Assembly (NCBI GenBank): GCA_951394045.1
Contig: OX595991.1
Coordinates: 2,542,001-2,606,000, forward strand
Length of the DNA stretch: 64,000 nucleotides
From: Nitzschia sp. DOCU1
Taxonomy: Eukaryota; Bacillariophyta; Bacillariophyceae; Bacillariales; Bacillariaceae
Direction of reading: 5' to 3'
This document shows positions 1 through 10,174 of the stretch, piece after piece. The notes below the pieces were generated by a model. That model saw nothing but the letters and a program-made list of their open reading frames with translations, was not told where the DNA came from and ran no database searches. Within the stretch, counting starts at the first letter, position 1. Every line of letters begins with the position of its first letter. A program made the position numbers and the translations under genes.

Positions 1-416
1 GGCTCCATTTGCTTCTTGTTATGCGGTACAAAGTCAAGGCATCGGGGTGGCTAGTTCTAATACGAACAAACAAGCCTTCTTTTCTCGTCCACCCCCCCCA
101 CGGCAGCAACAACAGTGCCAAGGGCGGACAGCAATCCCCACCACCCACACCTGCGTCTGGTACTACAGAGAACCATGTAAATTTACTACTTAGAGATAGA
201 GATATTCAACTATTACTATGCCTTGTATCATGACGCATGCATTCGGCCAACTCGGTTGAGCTAGAGCTATGCGCAGTCCGCTATCATCACGAGGACGTGC
301 ATGCATGCGTGCGAGCAGACCGGATTTCGCCGTACTCCTCCTTCCGATCCGACCTCCCACCACCATCATTTCCTGCGCACCACGACACACATACACCACT
401 TTTGACGATGACGCAT
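1..416. repeat. Duplicated promoter-like segment, copy A
   Basis: This stretch matches 3416-3890 in the same orientation in several blocks. Bases 1-40 match 3416-3455, 181-210 match the block from 3536, and the blocks near 231, 245, 311 and 356 match those near 3584, 3735, 3797 and 3835. Copy B has about 140 extra bases between two of the blocks. Copy B leads straight into the start codon of the glycosyltransferase gene, so copy A may be a duplicated promoter or 5' leader that lost its gene. The match begins at base 1, so the repeat may extend left of the window. I see no convincing gene in it. Confidence 0.6.
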
Positions 417-2743
417 GGCATCTTAGTGAATTTCGAGTCACTGCAGCAGCTATTAATAGTGAAGCGGTTCAATTAAAACTTAGTGGTCCTCAACTACCGG
501 GAGTTGCGAATGTTGCGAATATTAGGGATTCCCCTGCTCCCCCCTTCTTCGCTGCGGCTTCTTCTGCTTTCGTTCCACCACATAGGTTTACCAGACGATA
601 TCATATCATAGGTGATGGATAGTCCAACATGCGGCCTAATCCATGCCCCTCCAAATACCCGGCGGAGTAAAATCAATAATGAGCTATCGTAGCACGAGCA
701 AGAGAAGGTCTTGCGCCACGTTGGGCTTGGCGTCTTCCACGATGTTAGTTGGAGAATAGAATTTTCTTCCGAGCCATACCTGGTAGTGTCGGGGGCTTTT
801 CAGATAGTGATATGAAGTCCGTTCTTCGCGGCGGCTTCTTGCGCTCTCATTCCACCAAGGAAACGTGAGACGTGAGACGTGAAACTTCGTATTTTCGGAA
901 ATTCCAAAAGCCGTTGTTCGCTGTCCGGTTTTAAGTAAATATTGTTGGGCATATCATTGACTCACCGAGCGCAAACAACGGAAGGATGAATGGTTCATTA
1001 CTGGTAGTATTCTCTCATGCATAGGCTATTCAAATTTATTCTCCGCTTCAAGTCGCTATCGCGATTTATACAAGCTCACATTTTTCCCATCTACCTACGA
1101 TTATCCACATCGACTAAAAGAACAACAATGCTCCCCTCATCCTCGATTGGAAGCAACTTCTATGGACTCTATGGGACTCACATCCTACCAAAACATCTCG
1201 ATTGGGCATGCAGGCGCGTGCGTACGCCATGGCAATGATCGACACATTCGAATGCCAGTTAGACCCATCCGAACAACAAAAAGACTGATGTATGTGGCGA
1301 AAACGACATTGACAATGCATCATCGCATCGAGATGCACTTCGATTCACAATCAGTTGTCATCTTGTCCTCCCATTTGCTGCTATCATGCCAACCTTTAAT
1401 GCAGTTCCTCTTCATCCTACGCTTCAAAAGCGCTTGAAAGAAGCCGCAGTTCCAGTCGAGACACCGCCGGTGTTGCTCTCTTTGCGTCCAATTTGGAGCA
1501 GCAATCCATGATTCAGCAATTGCAATCTCAATAGGTCGGTTTAGGACGTCTACAAACTACTTGTGCAGGCAAACAATGCAAACGACGCAGACAACAATAC
1601 GAAGAAAGGAATGCAAATGCAAACAGCATTGCCGGAGTCACAATTTCGGAATGGCGCTCTCAACTTCCAGGGGCGATTCGACGACGGGTTGTCCTTGCAT
1701 CAATGAATTGCTGGCATTTCCGTCCGAAAGCCGAAAGGAATTAAAGTGGCATTGCATCAGGTCACGTCTGGTCTGCAGTGAGGGAGTGGCAAGGTGCAGC
1801 TACCTTTGCAATGTGCTCTTCAAATGATGGCTACTACTTCGGGTGGTAAAACTGGACGATACTTGGCTAGTAGTTTTTGGAACATGGATCCTTACAAGAC
1901 TTGACATGGCATTGTCAATCGATACTAGAAGATACAATTCGGATGTCGATGGAACAATTTGCGGCCTACATCAACAAGTGGTAGGAGGGTGTCGCCACAA
2001 CAAATATAATGGAATGGGACAATACATAGCTGTCACTACTAGCTAATAGTAGCCATCATTGTTGCTGCTGACAGTACAGTTCTTTACTATCCTGATAGAA
2101 AGAACAAGAACATAGAATAGAAATACATTCTTTGATTCGTTGTCTTGCCAGGTTTCAAAATGTGATGTTGTGCACGCGCAATACATACAAAGCCATTGTT
2201 GTGGTCACGGAATACACCACCACCTCCATCTTCAACAATTCGATTCAAAGACTTGCAAACTGTCTTGTCAGAACGCACCTTATTCCACATCTAGCGCCTT
2301 TGCCCATGCTTCTGGCGGCATCCACTTGTCTCGGAATGTTGCATTGGCGGCAAGCGTTTTCAAATGTCCCATGGCATCTGCTACTACGCCGTTTTGGGTG
2401 CTTAGAGGGCCTATGAATTGAATTCCTTTTGCAGGATGGTCCATTGATATGTTTTGGAGCTATGTGTAAAAGCGATTCAATTCATACAGCCTATTGATGA
2501 AGATATGGTGATCCGACCATTGCCATGGTCAATGGAATGAATTGCTTTTCGTGTTGTCATCGTGCAAGAACAAGTTCGCGCCCGAAAATGAGATGCCAAG
2601 GTGGACTACTTTGATTAACACTATTCGTGAACAAATGGCAGTCACGATCTTGACATGTTTCTACGGGATGTGAGTCCCATAGACTCTGCTGCGCTACCAC
2701 AACATGATCGTCCTCCTTAGAGTCGATTTCGTCAACCTCTTCC
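417..2743. other. No intact gene; possible decayed coding DNA
   Basis: No frame here has a recognisable domain, a good start codon and useful length together. The part at 1386-2050 looks like eroded coding sequence and is listed separately. Short open stretches near 2130-2420 have no recognisable product. Confidence 0.5.
1386..2050 (+). pseudogene. Possible decayed gene, family unknown
   Basis: An ATG at 1386 opens a frame with protein-like composition for about 38 codons (Pro/Leu-rich, including the peptide TPPVLLSLRPIW) and then meets a stop. Protein-like stretches continue to about 2050, interrupted by stops and apparent frame changes. One later stretch is rich in Gln and Asn, and another contains GGKTGRYLASSFW. 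I cannot assign a family. It could be an old host gene, a transposable-element remnant, or chance. The call rests only on the protein-like look of the interrupted frames. Confidence 0.25.
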
Positions 2744-3357
2744 ATGATAAGAGCAAACTATGATACTGCAGCAAGAACAACAAGGCGTGGAAAGAAGGAG
2801 GAGTGGAACCAGCAGCAGCGCAACCAGCCACCGCATCACAAGGGGGGGCTTGTCAAGAAATCCTCCGCCATCAAGAAGAAGCAGGTTGTCTTCAACGAGC
2901 GTGTCCGAATCCGAAAGATGCTTCATATTGATCAATTCTCCAACGAGGAAGAGGTGACCTCCGCTTGATACTACACACCACATGAGTTCTTAGCCCAAAT
3001 GAGACAGGAAGCCATGTTTGTAGCTCAGCTGGCCAAGGATGGTTACCTTTCACATCTACCACTACTACTAGTGCTGCTGCTAACTCCCACCTGGACAGCA
3101 ATGATGGACGATACTGTCTGCGAGGTGTCGTCGAAATGCTCCTCACTGGATCAAAGGAAGCAACGCAAAGAAAGCAACGGAAGGCAGCTATTCATTGGGC
3201 CCTTCTCAAAGAGATGGAATTTCAGCACGAAGAAGATGTATATGATCCTGTATATATTGCTGAATTGTATAGCAAGGCCTCTCGCTTCTGCTGTACTGCA
3301 GCCGCTCGAGCGAAGGGTGGTTTGGAAGACGAAATCAACGTATTGCTTCTTCGATGA
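2744..3357 (+). pseudogene. Broken RGLE-family member
   Basis: Two frames together read as one member of the small-protein family found at 23.5-46 kb and 57-58 kb. The first frame carries a KQVVF site and an acidic EEEV stretch. It then has a TGA where the family has its invariant Trp, and continues in the same frame with YTPHEF, the usual sequence after that Trp. A frame change near 3040-3100 brings in YCLRG (the RGLE box), a long charged helix and DPVYIAELY, matching the family C-terminal half (DPEFIA, AIAEKY). Nonsense plus frameshift suggests a dead gene. A sequencing error or an unrecognised intron could explain one defect but hardly both. The duplicated segment 3416-3890 follows directly. 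Confidence 0.6.
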
Positions 3358-3415
3358 GGAACTACTACTGCAGCTATCATTTTGAATCATACGAGCTCCA
3401 CCAGCATCACTACGA

Positions 3416-3890
3416 GGCTCCATTTACTTCTTGTTTTGCGGCACAAAGTCAAGTCACGCAACAAGAAGCAAGAACGATGCATCACCGAGGACCACCTACT
3501 AGTACTACTACTCTAGTACAACACCATCACGTAAAATTTACTACTTAGAAATAGAGATATACACGTTCAACATGACTGTCTATTGACGCATGCGAATGCA
3601 ATCGTAGTTATACGGCCTTGTACTTTACTTGCTCTCTGACTACTGCTGGAGAGTAGCTAGCACCTCACCGTCGCCAGAGATGACGATGTTCTTGTATGTA
3701 AATTCAAAATAGTTATGGGGACAAAAATGAAGCCGGCCAACTCGTTGAGCTACGCAGTCTGCCATCCTCGACAACGCGCGTGCGTTCGAGCAGACCGAAA
3801 TTTCTCGCATTTTTCCTCCTCCTTCCGACCTCTCCCACCCACCAGCGTTTCCTTCCACCACGACAAAGCATTACCTTTTGACAATGACAG
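3416..3890. repeat. Duplicated promoter-like segment, copy B
   Basis: This is the second copy of the segment at 1-416. It ends about 50 nt before the ATG of the glycosyltransferase gene, so it probably holds that gene's promoter and 5' leader. It carries about 140 bases (roughly 3595-3735) absent from copy A. Confidence 0.6.
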
Positions 3891-3938
3891 GAGAGGATCG
3901 GTGTGTCTTGCCCTGAATGACACAGTAACCCCTTACAG

Positions 3939-6535
3939 ATGATCAGAACGTCAAAAAATAAGCGTAATGTCAGCGCAATATCCCCAAGTATAGATGGCAG
4001 CAGCAGTAGCAAGAGAAGGCGATCGGGGCAATGGCGCCTACGCGCCATCTTTGGCGTCCTGGCTTTCCTCGTCTTTATGAATTTTTACGGCATGCAAAAT
4101 TACACCTCCACATCGGGGCAAGCCGCAAGCATTCTGCACCGGGCACCTAATGGGAACTATGAATGGTCGAATCGACGTGTCCTGTTCGGTTCGGATTATC
4201 ATGCTCTCGATTGGAACGTCCCTGGAAACTATGCACTCTGGACATATCCAATGAAACCACCGCCTTCCATGAAAATCAAGGACGACGAAATCCTGATTTG
4301 TACGTATCAACCCTGCCGAGATTTCGCAAAAGCAAATAATCGGACCTTTCGCAGCTTGAATCTCGCCTCGGTCCTGCCAGAAGCAAACGGTCTTTCTGAC
4401 TCCCAAGCAGCGGATTTCCGCCAGTTTGTTACGGATCAATACTGGTATAAACTACAGCACAACCTGGAGTTTTCCCATCACGTCCAGAGTGTTGCTTTCT
4501 TGTCGCTTGTGGCCGTGAAGCGAAATCGTGATCCGAAATTTTGTGTTCGCCCTCTGGGGCACCCGGCCCTTCTTTGCGGGAAAGATTCCATCTTGCGAAG
4601 TGATTATGTCCCTACAAGTAACGATGCGTCTTCCAACTTGCCCCCTTACCGTGTGGATGGACTTGACTTAATGCGACCCGCTTTGGTATCTTGAGCTATG
4701 ATGGTCGGGTTAAGGTGGTCAAAGTAGGGAATTCAGGAGATGAGCTTCAGTCGTTCCCAGGCCTTCAGTTCCTTCCGTACTTGACCGACCATGTCGATCG
4801 TGACTTTGGCCTGAAGAAGACCAAGGCTCAATACCTGTTTGCTAACGCTTGGTGGGGCTACAGCTCCTTATTTCCGCCGCCTTTGAACATGACACCTGCT
4901 CTTTTCTCAGTCCACATAAGTTCCAGATTCCAGTCAACCATCGTTCCCAAGAACTTGGACTACTTTCAACGTTACACATCACACATTGGCCCAATCGGTG
5001 CCCGTGATTCACCGACACGACTCTTCCTGGAGAGTGTTGGCCTACCAACCTATCAATCGAGCTGCTTCACCCAGATGCTACGACCTAGTGGCAACAGCTA
5101 CCAAGCGACTGTAAAGGAGCGCGACCTCATCATGTTGGTAGATGTGGAGCCCGAATTGCTTCCTGAGCACGTTGCGAAGCGGGGGCAGATCTATAAAGCA
5201 AATGTCGAAGAATCCAGTATTTTTGATCGCCAAGCGAGGCTGGAACATGCACAACACCTTTACTACTTGTATTCAAACAAGGCGAAGGTTGTCATTACGT
5301 CCCGAATCCACTCGGCGCTCCCTGCAAGCGTAAACGGAGTCCCTGTTATATTCGTGGAACAGTCCGAAGACAAACTACCTGGCGGGAAAGGAGGCCGCAC
5401 CAAGGGAATCTCCGACCTGTTTCACACATATAGACCAGAAGATGGTGACCAATGGACGTTTGATCTCGACAATATGTCTCCTAATCCCGGCGTCCATCGA
5501 CAGGATCGTTATCGTGCCAGCTTTTGGAACTACATGAAGAAGCGACTTCCCCACTGGTTTATTGATACGGCAGAATTGTTTGGATTAGTTCCACTCCGCC
5601 GGCTTGGGAAAGGGGTACCGTCAGACACCGCCGAAGTGCACGACCTCTTTCATTTCATCTTTACGACTCCGCCTGAAACCTTGACTTGGCGGTTTCAGCG
5701 GGCGATTGAAGCCGTCTTTCACCATCATCCGAATGCAAAAGTTATTGTGCACAGCCGCTCACTTCCTGTGACAGGAACGCGACTCGACTCGTTTGTGGAG
5801 GTCGGTTACGATCTTGAGATTCGTCCTTACGATCTGAAGACCCTCCTGAAAGAAAATAAAGTTGTATCTGAGCAGGACTTCAAGGATTTCTTGGCAGTCC
5901 ATGACACTCGCAAAGCCGGCGAGTTCTGGTACTCGCATGAAACTGATTTGCTTCGTTTGCTTCTAATTGAGAAACACAGTGGCGTCTATCTGGATACAGA
6001 CGTGCATGTCATCAAACCGTTCCCGAAATCTTTGCGGAACGTCCTAGCCTATCAAGACCGGCTTACCGCGAAGCGCGCTTTGAAACTAGCGTTTAATCGC
6101 AAGGTCAATGGAGCTGTCATGATCTTCGAAAAGGACAACATGTTCCTTAAGGATCTTGTCACCGAAGCCGTGAACCGACTTATTCATAACTATGCGCCCA
6201 GCGAGTGGGGGATCCTGGGTCCCGATCTTTTGACCGACACTTGGCGGCTGCATTTGCGCGAGAACCCCAATGATCTTCGAGTTCAAGTTCTTGACAGCCT
6301 CGCCTTCTACCCTTATAACTTCGGCAACGCTCATCGATGCTTTCAAGACCACAAAGCCAACCCGAAAGTCACGGACGAAACCTACGCGGTCCATCTCAAT
6401 ACCAAGGTGACAGCGGAGTATCAATCAACCAGAAGAGGATCCTATTGCGATGACATGTTTCACCGACATTGCATCTTCTGCGACGAAATTTATACCGCAT
6501 CAGAAAGCCGCACATGGTCATTCTTCAATTTCTGA
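3939..6535 (+). CDS. Polysaccharide pyruvyl transferase-like / DXD glycosyltransferase fusion, frame break near 4690
   Basis: This is a type II membrane protein, probably of the Golgi. A Lys/Arg-rich N terminus is followed by one membrane segment (about residues 37-53). The middle carries the pyruvyl-transferase-type core: GNSGDELQS, then LQFLP and VDRD, and later SRIHSALPASVNGVPVIFV. The C-terminal part is a sugar-chain glycosyltransferase of the GT32 / alpha-1,4-glycosyltransferase type, with GVYLDTDVHVIKPF as its DXD metal and nucleotide-sugar site and EWGILGPDLLT as the later conserved box. A stop at 4692-4694 breaks the frame and the pyruvyl-transferase motif resumes one frame over. A 68-nt intron at 4628-4695 would restore the frame but its donor (GTCTTC) is poor. 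A one-base assembly error or a true frameshift are the alternatives. The substrate is unknown. Confidence 0.75.
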
Positions 6536-7110
6536 TTGTCGGTTTCTCGGACGGTTATTCAAAACACTACGAGTGCTCGTGGGTCTTACTAGCTAGGCTT
6601 GCTTTTTGGTGTTCGTTGGAGGTCCTTCCGTAGTTTACTTCTCCCTTGAATACTCTGTGGACGGAAGATCCTACGTGCGCGCAGAATCTATTTTCGCCCT
6701 TTCCTCAACGCAGCCATCCTAATATAAATCAATGACAAGTTAAAAACAGTGCTCTAGGAGCTCGGGTTCTTTTTATGGTATAGATCGGCCTAAAGGTGCA
6801 AGACTCATACTATGAAACGCTACTTGCACTCGAAAACGACAACTTCGACCGATTGACTTTTTTCGACTGTCCCGACTCTTTCTCTTCTTGCATTCGTCGC
6901 GATGATGGCGGGACAACATATTTTGACCAAGGTGTCGCCCTCCCGTCTTTTCTCCTTGCGGTGAATAATTCCGGAATCGAATCTCTCCCTTCCGTGTGAC
7001 TTCTTCGTGTTCTTGCATCCACTTGTGGATTCTTTCATTTAAAAGGCTGCGGATTTCGGAGCACTGTACAGTAAAACCCACCCGTCCCTTATTGAATTGA
7101 AGTGTGGAAA
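6536..7110. other. Intergenic, nothing recognised
   Basis: This spacer lies between the glycosyltransferase stop and the SGNH hydrolase ATG, two genes on the same strand. It presumably holds the first gene's terminator and the second gene's promoter. I see no repeat or further gene. Confidence 0.5.
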
Positions 7111-8118
7111 ATGAAAATTTCCAGAAGTTCTATCAGCGGGTCGTCTTCCTGCAATCGGCGGTATGCCGTCCTCTTGGGGGTCGTCTTATCGGCTTTGGTT
7201 ATCTTTTGTTTGGAGGCTATTTCCCGATCAGATATCTATGCTTCAACACCATTTTGCGATGCCGACGGAACTTGTCACGAAAAGCCGGATAAGGCTTCGC
7301 CCCGCACGATTTACAGTGCCAGGTCAAGAGAGCAATACAACCAGTGGTGGAAGCTTCATGCGCAACTCAACATCACGGCGCAATCGTATGCAGATCGAAG
7401 GATTCGCAATGCAAGGGACGGTGGTGAAAGGACACGGCCTTTGATACTGCTCGGGGACAGCATTACCGAAAGTTGGCTGGGCACCAACATGGGTCAGCCT
7501 GTGAGACGAGCCATGGGAGTGCCAAAAGTGTTTGAGGAGATGTTGTCCCAGCCGCCAGCTACACGCTTGGATCCTTTGATTCTCGCCATTTCGGGGGATC
7601 AGACTCAACATTTGCTTTATCGATTAGCGCACGGTCAACTATTGCCTGCTTATGCCGAAGATCCATCGACTATCTTTGTGGTACTCATTGGAACGAACAA
7701 TATTGGATCCGGCGAACTTCCAGACCATACTGCAAACGGAGTATTAGAAGTGGCAGACTACATTCTATCAAATTCACAAGGGAACTTGCTGTTACTTCAA
7801 AACTTGCCACGCGGTGATGGCTTTCGCCTCCCAGCACTTTGTCCGCCTCGATGCAATTCCGAGGGCAAACCTTTTATATCCTTCGTGCCTGCCATTCAGA
7901 AATTGAATCAAGCCGTACAAGAAGGTGTGAATGGATTGGCGGAGCGTCATGGAAGTAGACGCTTGGGATTATTGGATTGTGGTCCTGCTTTCTATGCACA
8001 GTCAGCAAGCGAAGTAGACGAGAGTCTCATGCCGGATCTATTGCATCCCAACGCCGCCGGTCACAAAGTTCTGGGAGAATGTTTTATGAACTACATTCGA
8101 GGTCTAGAAAAAGGCTAA
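7111..8118 (+). CDS. SGNH/GDSL-family hydrolase, membrane-anchored or secreted
   Basis: This protein of 335 residues resembles SGNH-fold esterases of the platelet-activating-factor acetylhydrolase beta/gamma type. An N-terminal hydrophobic segment (about residues 17-35) is a signal anchor or signal peptide. Block I is ILLGDSITESW with the nucleophile Ser. The block II Gly lies in AISGDQTQHLLYRL, block III is LIGTNNIG with its Asn, and block V is DLLHPNAAGH with the catalytic Asp and His. All four SGNH residues are present, so the enzyme is probably active. The start is the ATG at 7111; a GTG three codons upstream is in frame but unlikely in a eukaryote. The gene converges with the carrier gene, leaving 45 nt between the stops. 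Natural substrate unknown. Confidence 0.85.
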   Translation: MKISRSSISGSSSCNRRYAVLLGVVLSALVIFCLEAISRSDIYASTPFCDADGTCHEKPDKASPRTIYSARSREQYNQWWKLHAQLNITAQSYADRRIRNARDGGERTRPLILLGDSITESWLGTNMGQPVRRAMGVPKVFEEMLSQPPATRLDPLILAISGDQTQHLLYRLAHGQLLPAYAEDPSTIFVVLIGTNNIGSGELPDHTANGVLEVADYILSNSQGNLLLLQNLPRGDGFRLPALCPPRCNSEGKPFISFVPAIQKLNQAVQEGVNGLAERHGSRRLGLLDCGPAFYAQSASEVDESLMPDLLHPNAAGHKVLGECFMNYIRGLEKG

Positions 8119-8163
8119 TGGTCTAAAACAATGACAAAATCTAGAATGTTTTGTTGTTTGTGT

Positions 8164-8994
8164 TCATGTAAAAGGACAAGATTCGTAGGGTTGCAAAGCA
8201 TGCGCCACAGATCGCTGAATCGGCCAGAAAATGGATGAACCCACACCAAGCACAAAACTCCGGAGGGCCACTCCATGAAAAAGAGCCGCAACACCTTCGT
8301 GTTTCAAAATGTCTCTTCCCACGCGGAATATAGAATTTGTCACGGTGCTTCCAGATTTGATTCTGGTATTAATGACATCCAATGTGCAAGTCAAAATCGC
8401 GCAAGCAACGCCAGAGGTAACTCCACAAGCAGCCGCCCCCACGGGTGTGATTGGCTGATGAATGGGATAATTGTAAAACATTTTCCATTCGTAGACGAAC
8501 CACTCATAAAGACCGATTTTCGCCCCAGTAAATGGCAAATCTCGGACGAGATTGACATGCCATCCGGCAAAGAGACCTTTAACTCCCTGCTCGGCAGTCA
8601 CCCTAGCAATGGCGGTCCGCACGTTGGGATCAACACCCAGAACTAATCGCTTTTTCAACACGTCGGCAGGGACTCCAATGACAGTCGCCGGTGCAGCGCA
8701 CATTGCAGATGCGAGTGGAAGCAGGTAATCATAATCATGCTCTTGGAGCTTGACTCGGATAGGGGCGTAGAAAAGAAAGAAGCTACCAAATACTGGTACA
8801 GAACCAAGCAGTATCGTCGGACCCAGTCCACGGAACAGGATAGACACATTCCCCGCTGCTGACAACGACGCGGTTGCTTTGTGCTGGGAACGCACTTTTG
8901 CCGAATCAATGGCATACAACACGGTATCGGCCACTATCCCAGCCGCTGCTCCACCTGCCGATTCTGCAAGTGCTGTCTGCACCAACCTCCCCAT
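8164..8994 (-). CDS. Mitochondrial carrier family (SLC25) protein
   Basis: At 276 residues this is close to the usual carrier length of about 300. It has the threefold carrier repeat, each repeat with the P-x-[DE]-x-x-[KR]-x-R signature at the end of its first helix: AIDSAKVRSQ, PADVLKKR and TLDVINTRIK. The first repeat has Ala instead of Pro and the third has Thr. Repeat ends show the usual Gly-Leu-Phe-x-Gly form (LFRGLG, LFAGWH, LFHGVA). Such proteins exchange small metabolites across the inner mitochondrial membrane, or sometimes plastid and peroxisome membranes. The signatures fit the S-adenosylmethionine-carrier branch, but I cannot confirm the substrate. The ATG at 8994 lies directly before the first helix. 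Confidence 0.85.
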   Translation of the reverse strand: MGRLVQTALAESAGGAAAGIVADTVLYAIDSAKVRSQHKATASLSAAGNVSILFRGLGPTILLGSVPVFGSFFLFYAPIRVKLQEHDYDYLLPLASAMCAAPATVIGVPADVLKKRLVLGVDPNVRTAIARVTAEQGVKGLFAGWHVNLVRDLPFTGAKIGLYEWFVYEWKMFYNYPIHQPITPVGAAACGVTSGVACAILTCTLDVINTRIKSGSTVTNSIFRVGRDILKHEGVAALFHGVALRSFVLGVGSSIFWPIQRSVAHALQPYESCPFT

Positions 8995-9250
8995 AACGCA
9001 AAGTGGTGGCTACCTGCGGTTATCAAGGAGCAACATTGTGCGATGCCATTTGTGTTTGTACTCATGGAGCCGCAGTGGGTTTATCCCCGGAGGTAGAATA
9101 TGTGTGTGCGATCACGAGACATTGAAACAGGTATTTGGTAGGACGATGTCGAATTGTGCATTGAAAGAGAACCATCTCCGTATAAAACGGAATCTACAGA
9201 GTCCGCGGCCACTTTCTTTTGCGAAATTTTCATCTAGTAATGAATGGTTT

Positions 9251-9610
9251 TTAATGATCTTTATTTTTGGCATTTTGGTGTTTAAGAAAGTCCGACAATG
9301 ATGGGACACTCCATAAGCGCATGTATTCGTAAATGTATCTTTGCGAAGAATTCAGATCGGGATATGCAGATATCGCTCTGTTTAAGGGATCGACGCGCAT
9401 GGGTGCGAAGGCGTTATGGTCGAGGTAGTCGAAAATTGAAGCTCCTCCTGCCTTCTGCGTCTGGCTGCCCGTATTATCTTGGATTGCTTGATTGATACGA
9501 CCAATCGAGTCGGCACGTTCGGTCCAATGAGTCGAATCGAAGTAGTCGAATTGGAAGTCACCATTAAAAAACTTTTGTCCGAATGGCAGAGCCACAACGT
9601 ATGCACACAC
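9251..9610 (-). CDS. Possible exon of a hypothetical protein, 5' end unresolved
   Basis: About 119 codons are open on the minus strand with believable protein composition, rich in Asp, Asn, Tyr and Phe (for example SIFDYLDHNAFAPMRVD). There is no ATG at the open end; a GTG sits at 9610 after an in-frame stop. If real, this is the last exon of a gene whose first exon lies upstream and overlaps the 5' leader of the globin-like gene. One option is an acceptor after the in-frame AAG just downstream of 9610, joined to a short exon near 9660-9690. No family recognised. Confidence 0.35.
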   Translation of the reverse strand: MCAYVVALPFGQKFFNGDFQFDYFDSTHWTERADSIGRINQAIQDNTGSQTQKAGGASIFDYLDHNAFAPMRVDPLNRAISAYPDLNSSQRYIYEYMRLWSVPSLSDFLKHQNAKNKDH

Positions 9611-10174
9611 ATATCAAAGGTATCTAGGTACGTCGTCTTTCAGCCAGGCTAAGCACCCACTGCGGCGTCGAGGGTGCCCAATCCCAACCATACCAAAGGT
9701 ACTTCCCCACCTACTCCCCCACCCGAAACGTCAGGCTCCCACGCGCATTGTAATCCGACCCAATTAAGTTTGCGCCCCTTGTTTTTTCCGCCATCATCGT
9801 GGTCGCATCGATGCCTCATCTCTCGCTCGTCGGTGGCAGATCCCACGGTACCAAGTTCGATACGTCAGAGTACGGGGTTTCGTACCAAGGTACAACGTAC
9901 GTCCGTCGTCCTGAGAACGCTAAAAGTGAAATGCGCGCCAGCCAGGTTTTCCGAGCATGGTCGACTGAAGCTTTTCGAACCTTCCGTCGAGACTTCGATG
10001 GAACATGATTTTGTGGGCATGAAAAAATCCTGCGGATCGCGGTTCGGTCACCATGATGCTCCTCTCACAAATTTTCTTTCAAGTCCGCTAACAAGCGTCC
10101 AGAAAGTTACAATCAACCAGCTGACAAACAAAAAACAAGACACTTACCCGACAACAATCGATATCCCTACGACC

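Noticed and set aside
4686..4750. 65-nt intron in the glycosyltransferase (donor at 4686, acceptor at 4750)
   Set aside because: It restores the frame but would remove the conserved GNSGDELQS motif, so it is unlikely to be the true structure.
7324..7611. Minus-strand open frame inside the SGNH hydrolase gene
   Set aside because: It is a shadow of the real gene, with no start context or domain.
9674..10174. N-terminal extension of the globin-like protein upstream of 10175
   Set aside because: The frame is open but the composition is Pro/Thr/Ser-rich and arbitrary; the ATG at 10175 follows an A/C-rich leader typical of starts in this window.
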